64,000 bases of DNA, from positions 16,337,501 to 16,401,500 of the forward strand of contig NC_092191.1 of NCBI RefSeq assembly GCF_043641665.1, given 5' to 3'. The number at the start of each line of letters is the position of its first letter. Position 1 is the first letter of the stretch. The DNA is from Enoplosus armatus. Taxonomy: Eukaryota; Chordata; Actinopteri; Centrarchiformes; Enoplosidae. A program made the translations under genes and the position numbers. This document shows positions 37,226 through 49,140 of this stretch, one piece after another. The notes under the pieces are model-generated. The model made no database searches, had not been told where the DNA came from, and was given only the letters and a program-made list of their open reading frames with translations.

Positions 37226-40200
37226 ATCGTTAACTTCTTGCTTTGAAAGACATGCAAGTTGTGACTGCCTCTGCTGTGACAAACAAACCTTTCCATAAAA
37301 AGCATCAAATGAAATTTAATATAGAGTATACTGCCGGCCTTACATCCCGTCTTCCACACCAGCTTACTGTAAGTTACAGGGTTTTCTGCTTTGTAAAATT
37401 TTAGTAGGACTTGCAGACCTTGTTTGCCATTCATTGGGTTGTTATATGAAATTGATTTGGTGCAGGTAAAATAAAGCAGGTCTCATTTCTCATGTGTATT
37501 GATACTCTGTCAGTGTTCAGCACAAACAAAATTTCCATCAAGTTAGATGATGGCTTGAACTTTCTGCTGCTCTGTAGTATTTTCAGTTCAAGTTATTAAA
37601 GCCCGTCTGGCTCAAACAAGCAGTCTACGGCTGCAGGATTCCTTGGTTACCTTCACTGCTGCATACAATGGTTCATGTGTTACCATACAGACCTCAGCCA
37701 TGTGGATTTGTTGTTGTGTGAAGTAGCATTTGACTTGTGGCAGCGTCATTAGTTTTAGAAGAGACTTGTTCATGTGTCAAAAACCAAGGCTTAACTTCAA
37801 AATCACTGTAATAACAATGTGGATTCTATTTTAGGTTGGATTTTACTATGAAATACTCATTGCAATATGAGGTGACCGCAGGTCTTCTTCTTAAACCTAT
37901 TCATATTCTTGACAGTACTTGTCATATACTGTTGATGGTTGAAATTATGTTGTTTTTGCAGCTTCCTTTTGGAACTACAGCAGTAGTGTTATGATGTCTG
38001 AATGTATCAATGTGACAACAGGCTGGTGTCACAGTGATTAATCCCTTTCCTCCGCAGGCTTGTCACCTTCATAACAAAGCAACAATACCAGATGCCAAAG
38101 CCAGCCCACACGTCTATTGTTATAATTACCTGACCTTCAAATCCACATTAATGAGCCCAGGATGATCCCATTCTCTTTCATCATTTGGCTTCCGAGCCCT
38201 CCTTTTATCTAACAAGGTCACCTTTCACAACACTGCTTCTCCCTGAAATACACATCCCCCTCATAAATATACATCTACCTGCATCTGCTCAACCCCCAAT
38301 CCTAAGAAGGGAGCTTGGAGAAATTACAAGAAAATAAAGCTGTAGGTGGGCTCTGCAAAGCACGAGTTTGTATGTCTTCTGAAGTTGACACCAAGGGAAA
38401 GTCAATGCCACCAAAGTTAGACACAGAAAACAACTTTCTAACGATTGAAGTGTTACTTAATAATTGTTTTCCACACTAAAGACGCAGCTTATTGACATGA
38501 ATGAGAAAGACTCAATGTAAAGGCTCTGAAAGCACAATACAGAGGGGCAGCGAAGAGACCAGGTTCATTAAATGAAGCTGTTTTGATACGTTCCATGCTA
38601 TTTTAATCACAAATGCAATGTGGTTGTCACAACAACAGAAAAATGTCTGAAGTTTGTGAGAAACCACAAGCACAATCTCAGAAAAACAACTAATTCAATT
38701 AGTCGTTTGCTTTATCATAGTTGAATTTAGAACATTTGGAAAAGGTGAAACTGAGTTCCACATGATATTAAAGAGGAGGGGCTGGTGAAAGCCCTGCAAG
38801 TAAATCTCTAACAACTTAAAACCTAATATTAAATAATGTCCAGTGGAGATAGCCCCACAAAAATCCACATAAACAAATTAAAGTACACTCATCAAACCAG
38901 TTAATGACACGTGTAAATGTTTACAGTAGCATATTCTCACATATTTTAATGTAAGTCTTGACATCTCAGCACACCTCATTGCTCACAGGCCTTAGGCAAT
39001 CCTACAGAACACCAACAACACATGAGACATATACAGTATATAAGTGCAGATGACTAATGCATACTGACAAAATCCATCATGAAATTAAGGCAGGCTAGGT
39101 GTTCAACATTAAACTATGTTCACTGGACAAAAATGTAGTTTTAATATGCAAAATGTTATATAACACAGAGAGATATTTCAACTGATATTCACCAACCCTG
39201 TGCATGTGTGCCAACTTTGAAGAGGCACCATCATTTTCTGGTTGAGATGAAATAGGTTATCTGCAAACTTCACAGGGCCCAGTGTCACTGCGGCGCTCTG
39301 GCAGGATTTGGGCCAGCAGCTGCATATTATGGATTTATCCAGTCATGTTTCTGGATTTATCAGCCTCGCATTAATGCAGGCTCTTCCTTACTGGTGATCA
39401 GGTCTGCTGGTATGGTAAAGACCCGCATGGCTCCTCAGGGCCTTCACAGTCCACTACCCCCAGCTAGGTACCCGCCAGGCAACCAGACAGTTCCCCTCAC
39501 TATATCCAAAATAACATGGCTGGGATTTCTCCAGACGGAAGAGCCAGGACAGCATTAAATTGGAGATCCTCAGCCACTGAAGTGTGGTTTCTGAATCGAC
39601 TTCCTTATATATCACTGCTTTCTCTTTGCAGAAAATAGAAGTCTGGAAATGAGGGCCTTGCCCTTGATAGCCAGGTCATGGTATATACACTTAAGAGTTA
39701 GACTCCGTATAGCTTAAGTGCAGAACATTGCATTAAGGAAGAGTGCATTGTCTTTTTTAACACTAAATGTATTTTAACTTCTCTTACTTCCTTAGCAAAA
39801 TGCACTTAACCGGCACTTAAGAGAATCCATTCCCACCGGCGTCTATTTGATCACAGCGGTGTGAGAGTTGAGGTGATGTGTGAAGTGAGCCCTGGCTCCA
39901 GAAGTACTATGTTTATGTCACAGAGACTCATCTCCCTGGAGCGCCAACGGCAATCACACTGGAGCAACCCAATCATAAGTCCAGAAGAGATTCACCATAT
40001 TCTTCATGTTACCACAGTGAGAACAAACATTTCCATGAAATATCCTTTTCTGCTTATTGAGCGTGGAGGCCAAAATGGGTTGTGTGTTAATTAAAGAAAG
40101 CAGTTTATCAAAAAAATGAAAATTGTTATACTTCTACAGCTCTTTTTGTAGAACACAGGGTTATTAATGGATGTAATTAGAGGAGAGCCGCTGATTCAGT

Positions 40201-43200
40201 AATGCACAATGACAGACAACAATTCTATATTTAACAGAGAACAGACTATATACTAAATTATAAAATGATATAGTGCTGAATATAGCATGGTTTTACATCT
40301 TAAAGCAACTGCAAACATATCAGACATTCCTTTTGCGTAAATACACAGCACTTGTAGAAACTGATGCTCCTAAATTAAGTGTAACCGAGTCTAAATGAAG
40401 ACACATCAGTTCAGTCTACTGATGTACATGATGAAAGCTATTACAAAGATAAGCCAATCCTTCTTGGATGAGAGATGATCTCATAAATAACCATACCTGT
40501 ATTAACATTAATAGCGACAGTTGTAAAGGTTTGATCATAATGGGAGGTATTTACTTTGAGAAGGTTATTTATTTCCCATACTTTGTAATGGAAATAAAAC
40601 AGTTTTGCACCTCAAAGACAATGTCTTCCATTGTGCCAGCTCAACACACAGTTGTTCCAATCAGAGGCAACATTTTTAGGCAAGAAGACTGCAACAGGAA
40701 CAGTTCAGTTCTACAAACAGGCTTTTGAATGCAAGTTGAAGCTGTTAGGGTCATTACTTTCCTGCCCTACAATCATTATAGCTCATAAAAGACGACACTG
40801 GACTGACAACTTTGCATTGATATCACACTCTGTTATCTCCCTGTTAGATATTGTAGCTTGTAAATACTATAGCACTAACAGCAAAAGAGGGATTTCACAT
40901 ACATAAATACCTCACAGTTCCTGCCTTTTGAACAACGGTGGAATTAGCTTAGATACAGAAATGTCACAGACTGCAACAATAATAGCGTAATATTGTTTTG
41001 AGCTTCTTTCTTTTGTAGCGCCTATGGATCACACAATGTTCACTTCAGTGCATCTTCAAACAACTGTGTTCTTTTTTTTCCACAAACAGATTCACACAGA
41101 ATCCCAATGGATGATTTCCTGCTCATTGGTATCTGCAGCCTTTTGTTAAAACAGAACAAAAAGACAACCTGTTTCAATTGCTTATTCAAGGAGGTTTAAA
41201 AAGCAACCCAATGAAATAGTAAAACACAGTGCAGACACTGTGAGAATTATACAGTCAGACAGGCAAAGCGTTTTCCTCTTGGCAGTGTCACCAAATAAAT
41301 CTAAGCTTAAATAAAACAGTGAAATGGCAACATGAAGAGCATAAAAAGAGTTAAAGATTCCAAGTGTATCTTGTGTTTTTTTTCCACTATCTTGCCCAGT
41401 CGTGAGCACTGTGATTCTTGGTGTTCTGTGAAGATAATCATTTGTTTGTGTCAGCTGAATTGATACAATCCATCAGTCTGTACAAATCTTTTGTCTGTAC
41501 AAAAATCTTTGAATCTCTTGCTTCACCGTCCAGTCTGAAGCAGACTAACTTCAACAGAGGACACAGTTTGCCTCTTTAACTCACCTACCCATGACCCCTT
41601 TATACACATATTACATTTTGCTTCAGAACACAATGCTTGTATCTGTTTTTGTATCAGATAGTGTTCCTCTTAGATACATAGGAGAATGGGACACGTAATC
41701 AACCACATCACACTAAATAATTGACAGACATGTTGCAGGCTGAGAGACTGAAATAGTTATCTTGGGGATACTCAACTAGGAGAATAGATTGACAATGGTT
41801 ATATCTCTCTAAATGATATTGCCGTCCTCCTGCTGAACTTTGCAGAGCAGCTTAATTGCAGCTGTTAATTGGCTTGCCTCCAAGCTCTTTATTTCATTGC
41901 TGAACTCCAACACACATGCACTGTAGCCATCTTAATGTTGGGTTATGTGCTAAAGCCAAGATTTACACAAGATTTTCTCCCACTCACGTACTGATGAAAA
42001 GGATGTACATTAACTATTGTATGGAAAATAAATGAACTAGCATTAGTGTGGCTTTAGGCTTTCCTTCTGGTTTATAAAACCCCTGTGAGAGCTACTGGCT
42101 TTCCCACCAGGAGCGTTTAAGTGAGGGTGCCAGCACCAGCAGATGACAGGAGTTTTCTCAGGAAAGTGCAGTGCAGGACTCCAAAGCGTCCTTCTCAAAT
42201 AGCACTAACTCCACAGTTCACAATATTAGAGGCGAGCAGGCAAAGAATGTGGGTAATAACGAGAAACAAACCCTGTGGTACTTCTAGCCAAACCAGGCCA
42301 GTTTAACACGAGACTGTCAGCTTTAGTGTTCCTGTGTTGGAGCCTCTACAATAGGAGGTGGGGCAGTGAACAGAGAGCTGCTTCACTTTGGCAGCTCTAA
42401 AACACCAACCAAACACTAAATCACGCTAACACACTAGTTACATTGTAAGGGGCCTGTCATTTCTGCAGAGCCAATTTATGTGGCTTTTACACATACTGAA
42501 GAAAATGAAGGGTTTTTTTGAGGCACACATACAGAAACTAACTGTGAGGCTGACTGTAGAGCTGAATGTTAAAGCAGGAGAGAACATGGGGGGGGGCACC
42601 CCTGGAAGATTTATTTAAGTCACTACTCTTTTTCCTTGCACTTAGTGTAATAGATGGAAAGGTGCCACAGTATGCAACGTGAAATCAGCATGAATAAACC
42701 AACATTAACACTGAATTTCAATGGCCTTGACTGGACATTTCCTGATGACACAGATCCCAATGTAAAATGATATAAATCCACCCTCTCCCTCACACTAGGC
42801 TAACAAAAATCTCTTTCAGGTGGGAGCCTGGAAATGAAGAAAAGCCTGAAACTGGGCCTAAAAAGCTGCAGATACGGGAAAGGATGAAATGAAAGCTCCA
42901 GACAGCCTGTAAAGGAATTCTGCATAAAATCAAACAAGATGTGATAAAATAAAAGCTGAGACAGGATTTGTTTGTAATTCAGATTGGGAGGCCAAAAATG
43001 GAAGGAGAGAAACTGACGGAGGAAGAGGATTAATTCTCCTGTTTTGCTGAGAATAAAACACACTGTGCCAAGTATTTTTCTCTCTAACAAAAAAAAACAC
43101 TGTAAGACACATAATTTTGTTATCCAATGTATCACACCACACAGTTTTTTAATACTCCAGGATCAAAAAAGGCAGTGACATTTCACAGGCAGGTAAAAGC

Positions 43201-45464
43201 TTTAAGACAGCTCGAGTGAAATCAAAAAAAGGAGGGGGAAAAAGAGGGCTTGAAACAGAGTAGCTGAAGGTCATTATTATGTAATCTGGAAACTAACTTT
43301 TTGGTGGGCTATGAGAAACGTCAGGTACATACAGGTATATAATATTGCCACAATCATAATATCATAGATCAATCATGCTAGTAGTTACTGCACCACTCCA
43401 CTCAGTGTTGTCACTAATTCAACCAGCTGTCCCTGAGACTACTGCTCAGAATGCTGTTATAGGGAACACGAAAGATGTTGTAGTGGCAGTCTAAATAAGT
43501 TGAGACACTACAAAGAAATGAGCTTTGGAAAATTCATCCCAACAATAATGTCAGAGGGCAGACAGGCCTTCTGTGTAACCACACACTCTGCACAAGTCAA
43601 CAAGACCTTTTTGTTGTTGGGACCATTCAATAATACCTATAGTTACACAGGCTCTTTCTAGCTAGAGGAGAAGGACTCAGCAGTAACCTTGCATCCCAAG
43701 GACACATCATTTGAAATGCATTGGGTGCCACAGCGCTGTGATATATCCTTTTTCCAGAATTAACCTCAGCTAGTCTTTCCTGTCACCAACCAATCAGGGA
43801 GTATGAGTAGGGACAGGTCCCAAGTCTCGACACACAACCACAGAGCACTTCCCGCTCCACCTTTTGTATGTTTACTGGCTCATAGGACAAGAAGCAAGCA
43901 TGACAAATTGCCTGAAAGATCTCACAGGTCAGTCAGCCACATATTTGACAAATACAATCTAATTGTGAAACATTTGTTTGAAAAATCTTTTTGGGAAACG
44001 TGAAGGATGTAAATGTCTCTGTGACCTCTATTAGAGGCAGAGATCTATCTGTATTCCAAGGTTACCTCAAGCATGAAGCAGTCCAGTCTGTGAGCAAAAG
44101 GGCTCCTGTCTCTGTGTCTCCACATAGTAAATGTGAGTGCATTGTGGAGAAAACTGAAGCCACAGATGGCTAAAAGCACACATGAACAAAATGCAATTCA
44201 GTTAGCAGGGTAAGCTGAATGAATGACCCAAATAGAATCGGCAGCTGGACAGGTAGACTGACTCTGACTAAACTAGTGTCCATCAGTGGGTTTTCCATTT
44301 GTCTCACAGTCTCATAGTGGCCACCAGTTAAAAATCTGAAAAAAAATGATATGATATAAATGAATGATGATGATTAGACCAAAGATGCAATTACTGCGCA
44401 TGGATTTCACATTGTACATGAAGAATTCGGTTCCAAATGGAAACCACAAAATATTAACAAACTCTGATAAGATTATTGAAAGCAGAGCCAAATTCTTTCA
44501 GTCTTTTTAATTAAATGCCAAGACGGAGGCATCTCTTTACGCCATAATCACCATCACACTGCTAAATTCAGATTTGGCATCAGATTACCGTCTTTGAGCT
44601 TTCTCCCTGAATACACTGAAAGAATGTGACACTGTCTGGATTAAGGCAACACTTCAAAGAAGAGGGACTTTGTGATCATTAATGGAAGTTCTAATTACTG
44701 AGGAGCCACCAGTAAAGGGCCAGTGCTAGCTCTCGCAGTGTTCATCATTTATGAAGCTGGACTACAGTTGTCTGTTCAAAGCGTTTAATTGGCTTATCTC
44801 TCCTTCTGCTACACAGAAACCCCAAAGAAGCACAACTTCAGACCCATTCAGAGTAACACTATCTGACAAACATTAATCAGCAAGACGGGATATTTGACGT
44901 CGTATGCATTTTGATTGAAAAAATCAAAATTTATAAAAGCAAAGCAACGAAAGCAAAAAATCTTAATTAGGCCCAGACCAGAATGATTCAGAGCGGTCAT
45001 ATAATTCCACCACAAGCAAGTATATCCCACTATAATTCATACTATGTATCTCTGCAAAATCTACTATATTCCTGGGCTGCTACAGTAAAGTCCTGATAAT
45101 GGTGTCCAGAGCATCTGTCAGCCTCTCTGATGAAATACACTCATCATTGGTGTGGCAAACAAACATCATTTTTGCCACTGCAGGAACTGCCTGTATAATC
45201 TTATTTATGAGTAATACAAAGGAAGTGGATGCCTCCTGCCCAGTGCCGCAGTGTGCAAAAGAGGATGTGGTTTAATCTTCACTTCCATCTTTAATGAGAT
45301 CTGATGCAGGATGAAGCAGGATCACTAAAACACAATGCAGGCTCGCCAAGCTGCACATGGTAACGCAATAGATGCTGTATGATAAAGTGATACACACAAG
45401 CCATTAGGATTGTAAAAAAAATATTTTTTATGGTTAGCTGTGCCAGTCCTTCAGACAAAGCAGA
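37226..45464. other. Long non-coding interval
   Basis: More than 8 kb without a supported gene. It contains a two-copy local duplication at 41476-41510 (gtctgtacaaa-tctt units), a G-run near 42590-42597, and a candidate conserved stretch at about 44500-44800 with TTAATTAA at 44507-44514 and tttaattgg near 44784. A short AT hairpin (attttgatt/aatcaaaat) sits at 44908-44930. A 22-nt minus acceptor-donor pair near 44066-44087 is judged a pseudoexon. Open frames such as 42800-43135 (minus, Phe/Leu-rich) come from A/T-rich strand bias. Confidence 0.55.
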
Positions 45465-45477
45465 GGGGGGGGGGGGG
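45465..45477. repeat. Poly(G) run, 13 bases
   Basis: An uninterrupted G13 on plus, just outside the left end of the foldback-type element. It is prone to length error in sequencing and in replication. Confidence 0.9.
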
Positions 45478-45492
45478 CTCACTCTGTTTACC

Positions 45493-46027
45493 CTGGGCAT
45501 TAACATGCATATTGAGTGTACAGGTGTGAATGCACCAAAGACGCATTGAGATCCCATCACTCAGACCACATTCAGAGGTGGTCTGGGCCGCATAGGGCCA
45601 CATTCTTTTAGCAGTGTGTACGCAAATTTGTCCTGGGAAACATTAAAGGACCGTCTACTCAACTGACGTCCTCTGCATAAACGAAAGTACTTTTTTACTT
45701 ACGTTTGCCAGCCAGCTGCGTCACATTAAAGTGTGAAACAAGAAGAAGCCACAACAATAAAATAATGAAATAGAATTTTAAATTTCCAGCGGACAAGGTA
45801 CGGGAAGTGCATTGCTGCTTCCCGCCGGTTAAAAACAACAACGCATTTGGTCTTTGCAAACGGAAATTATGTATGTGTATATTTGCATATAGAGCGGGGA
45901 AGTGAGATCCGATCTCAAGTGGTCACTCGAGACGCATATGGAGACGCATTCTAATGCCAGGTGTGAACTGACGTACTTGGAGCTTTCCAGTTGTGATCGG
46001 ATCACCCAAGATGCATGTTACTGCCAG
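45493..46027. mobile_element. Non-autonomous DNA-transposon-like element, about 535 bp, imperfect TIRs
   Basis: The left terminus (45493-45518, containing cattaacatgcatattgagtg) matches the reverse complement of the right terminus (46003-46027, containing cagtaacatgcatcttgggtg) at 22 of 25 aligned positions with one gap. Subterminal modules recur: gatccgatctc and gatcggatcac, gacgcat several times, and a ccaggtgtgaa/caggtgtgaa module in both arms. There is no coding capacity. This style of element is familiar from fish genomes, but I cannot name the family. No target-site duplication is evident. Words inside it that look regulatory or spliced, such as the octamer at 45881-45888 and the GTAAGT on minus near 45702, should be discounted. 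Confidence 0.65.
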
Positions 46028-46039
46028 AGAGAGAGAGAG
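46027..46039. repeat. Short GA repeat at the element's right edge
   Basis: About 6.5 GA units begin exactly where the right terminal repeat ends. Confidence 0.85.
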
Positions 46040-46143
46040 CACTAACTCAAGTAGAACCAGACCACAGACAGGAGAGGTGGAAACTCAAGAGCAATACAAG
46101 TAGTGCAGGATTAACCTCTCCAAGCACCCTGTGCTTAAATGCA

Positions 46144-46236
46144 ATGGATCGGCCCAAACTCACCGCCGTCTGGTCAGTGTTCCCTGTTGTATTAGCATGT
46201 CTGTTGGGTGGGGCAAGTGTGTGTGCAGCGATGTGA
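46144..46236 (+). CDS. 30-codon open frame resembling a signal peptide (doubtful)
   Basis: An ATG in good context (gcaATGg) opens 30 codons before TGA. The peptide has a basic N-terminus (MDRPK), a hydrophobic core (VFPVVLACLLGG) and a small-residue AxA-like end (ASVCAA), so it looks like a secretory signal sequence. It could be a first coding exon, but the only downstream donor-like words (GTGGGG, GTGTGT) are weak. It could also be a short secreted peptide or chance. It is on plus, opposite to the microexon, and begins about 120 bp after a transposon-like element. No family is recognised. Confidence 0.15.
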   Translation: MDRPKLTAVWSVFPVVLACLLGGASVCAAM

Positions 46237-49128
46237 TAGAGGACTGGGAAAGACAAACTCTTGATCGATAGGATTGGATATCCTGACATGTTTTGTTTTT
46301 CCTTTTTATCTAACAGAGAGTAAAAACATTTGCTCTACAACCTCAGTGGATATACTGTATGTTCTAGGTATAAAGTCTGATCCTTTTCCGTGAAGCCTTT
46401 GAGGTATAAAAACATACTCTTCAAGGTCTGTGGCCTGCTCAGGGAGCACTGATACTCTGTCAATACCTCTTTGCCTTTCCTCCCCCTCCTTGCTCAAAGA
46501 GAGGGAGCATTCATTCTTCAATTTGGCCTAATCAAGTTTGAATCGAGTTAACAGCCGTATGTCAATCTTTTCTAGCACTCCGGTTGCAGATATGTAATCT
46601 CCAGTGGTGTCTCCTGGGCATATTTAACTCATACATAAATACAAGGATTGTCTCCTGCTAATATATAATATGTCACTGCTGGCCAGACAGCAGGTATTGG
46701 TTACAGCCACCCAGTCTAGACAGACGGCATACTAGCTTTGAGAAAAAGGATATGTATTTATGTATTTTCCCTTTTAAGGTGACATTTTGTAACAGAAAAG
46801 AAGAACTGAATGATTCCAATACGTTTTTAAAACAAACACATATATTCACCTCTTGCCAATACACACACACACACATAAGGAGCTAATAGACAGGCTCTCC
46901 CTGCAAAACCTTCTTATACAGTTGTCTCTCGCACGCTAATAGTTGGGTTGGTCCGTGAGGGCCAATGCTCCGTATGGGAGGCTGATTAAGCAGGAGGCTA
47001 CATTCAAGCTAGCAGCCCAGAGGACAAGAGAATAAGGGAGGGATCCCATTGTGGGAGCCCATTGGCCCGCAGTGTCTCCTGCTCAACTAATGTAATCTAT
47101 GATCTCTCCCATCCCAATTAAAAGACGAAATGGCCTCAGAACAGCTGTAAAGGAGGCCTCACAGGAGCGCACTAACCGCTGTTAATGTCAGAAGTCTCAT
47201 TTAAAGAGCAGCATCTGTTTAGGCTCCACGCAGGCCTCATGCCTCCGAGCTGGCTAACAGCAGACACAACCCTGCCCATCTGGAGCGTTGTAGCAACACT
47301 GTCCCCGAATCACACAACCGACTGACACTTGTATTGTGTGTGTTCAAGTCAGGAGGCGCCTTTGACTTTAAATGTTTAAAAAACTTTGTTTGAGGTCAAC
47401 AAGACTATTAATCAGGTTACATTTTATTGATTTCACCGCTAAAAGTTCCTCATTGAAATGTATGCGATATATTAAGTAGCAAACTGAAATTGGAAATGCT
47501 TAACTCTCAAACCACAGGAGGTACAAAAGGCTCAGTAAACATCAATATCTGTGAAAAAAAAAACCCTGTTCTCAAAACATTAAATCAAAGCGCTGTTATT
47601 CAGCAGCAATAATAAACATGTCTAGCTTGAACCATTTTATTGTCCAAATCACAGTGATGGCCGATTGAATCAGATGATTACAGTATTTTTGAGAGCTTTG
47701 GTTGGTAATAACATACGGTATGGTCTATATAATTAATTGATTTCCACATGTAAATAATACCTACCTAGGGTAGACACTCTAACACAAAGAGATTAAATGT
47801 GCAGGAATGACCAAGCAGAAAGAAAGAAGTTAATTGTGTGTGTGAGTCTGTGTGATTCCCAAAGCTATCAAAATGAACACAGCTATGATTTCATTTTACT
47901 TGTTTAACTTCTCAGAACCGGTGGCCTGTAGCTTCCTTCAGATCTCTGTACAGTCGGTCCAAAAGAAACACCCCACTGTTCGTTCTGAGTCAAGGAACAG
48001 GAAACAGCAGTGCGTGCAGCCAGGAAATGGGCTGCCAACTGAGGGAACAGGAGGTCCAGTAAAAAAAAGAAATGACAGTTATTTGTTTAGGAAGACAGCG
48101 GAAGGATGTTCACTTCAGCAAATCTGATCAGATAGTTTCATAGTTCAGTGGCTTTCAACAGGAAGTATGCCCGTGCTTGTTCATCACTCCTGTCAAAATG
48201 AGCTGTAAACACTGATTATGTCATGTCTCCATAAGGTAATTTTCGAATCAAGTATCCGGCAATGTTGCCTTTGTTGCCCTCAGTTTTTTGGAATATGAGC
48301 ATATTAGAATCCTGCAATTAAAGAAGACTTTATATAGGACCTCTATTCCTATGTATGAGGGCAATAAAAAAATTTCCCTGATGCACTTTACATCTGATAA
48401 TATATTGAGGGACTTGATATTGTTGCTCAATACCAATGACAAGTGATTACTGTGCCAGCTGTAGAGACTATTGGCTTTTTAAAACTCACTTTCCAGCCCT
48501 TATTCTGTTTTGACACTCCAAATTCCACATCTACTTCCCAAAAAACTCCTTCCCAAAAACACCTCATCCCAACATCCCAACACACACAATGTCAACACAA
48601 CTGAGAACACAATATGTTCTCAAGCCAACAATAAAAACAAATGCCACAGTAATATTATTATTGCAGTATTCTCCCAGGATCTGTCCTCTAATTAGCTAAA
48701 ATACTAGTCTCTTGTAACTTCATTGTGCCAATTCAAGCCCACTTTAAAGTTACTGTAAATCGAAATCCAAACTGAAGTATTCTCACAGGTAAGATGGCAG
48801 ATTTGTAATGGAAAAAAAGCTCTGCTACTGGCTTTATTATATTAATATTCACAGACCGCCACACTAACCGAACACTGAAGTGTTTGCATTGCCACCCACC
48901 GCCTCCCAATGCACCAATGCCTGCAATTGGTTAGCAATTTCATGTGATTGGTTGCACTTTTTTTGCATGTGGGTTTGGGCTGCATTCTTTCCATTCAACA
49001 GTTTTTATATTATTTCCACCCTGAATAGATGGAGCAGCTGTGACACCAAGATGAATCAATTTCAGTTGACTTGAAAAGAACCCCATTCTCTATCAGCTCC
49101 TTGAATGCATAAGGATCAACCAAGTCTG
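46237..49128. other. Non-coding interval
   Basis: It contains (AC)7 at 46861-46874 and a repeat-free stretch at 47090-47340 that may be a conserved element. A plus-strand juxtaposed site (attctcacag|gtaaga at 48779-48794) is on the opposite strand from the microexon. No exon is called. Confidence 0.55.
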
Positions 49129-49140
49129 TTTTTTTTTTTT
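49129..49140. repeat. Poly(T) run, 12 bases
   Basis: A pure T12 on plus with no adjacent retroposon body. Confidence 0.9.

Noticed and set aside
37010..37282. 90-codon minus frame across the CpG-rich island
   Set aside because: The peptide is not recognised, and the island looks like a repeat fragment rather than an exon.
43429..43438. tccctgagac, resembling the miR-125 seed
   Set aside because: Only the first ten bases match and there is no hairpin partner.
44066..44087. 22-nt minus-strand microexon-like pair
   Set aside because: The donor GTAACC is weak, the length is not a multiple of three and there is no clear branch site, unlike the 31.3-kb microexon.
44908..44930. AT-rich 9-bp hairpin
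   Set aside because: Short A/T stems are common in AT-rich DNA and there is no supporting context.
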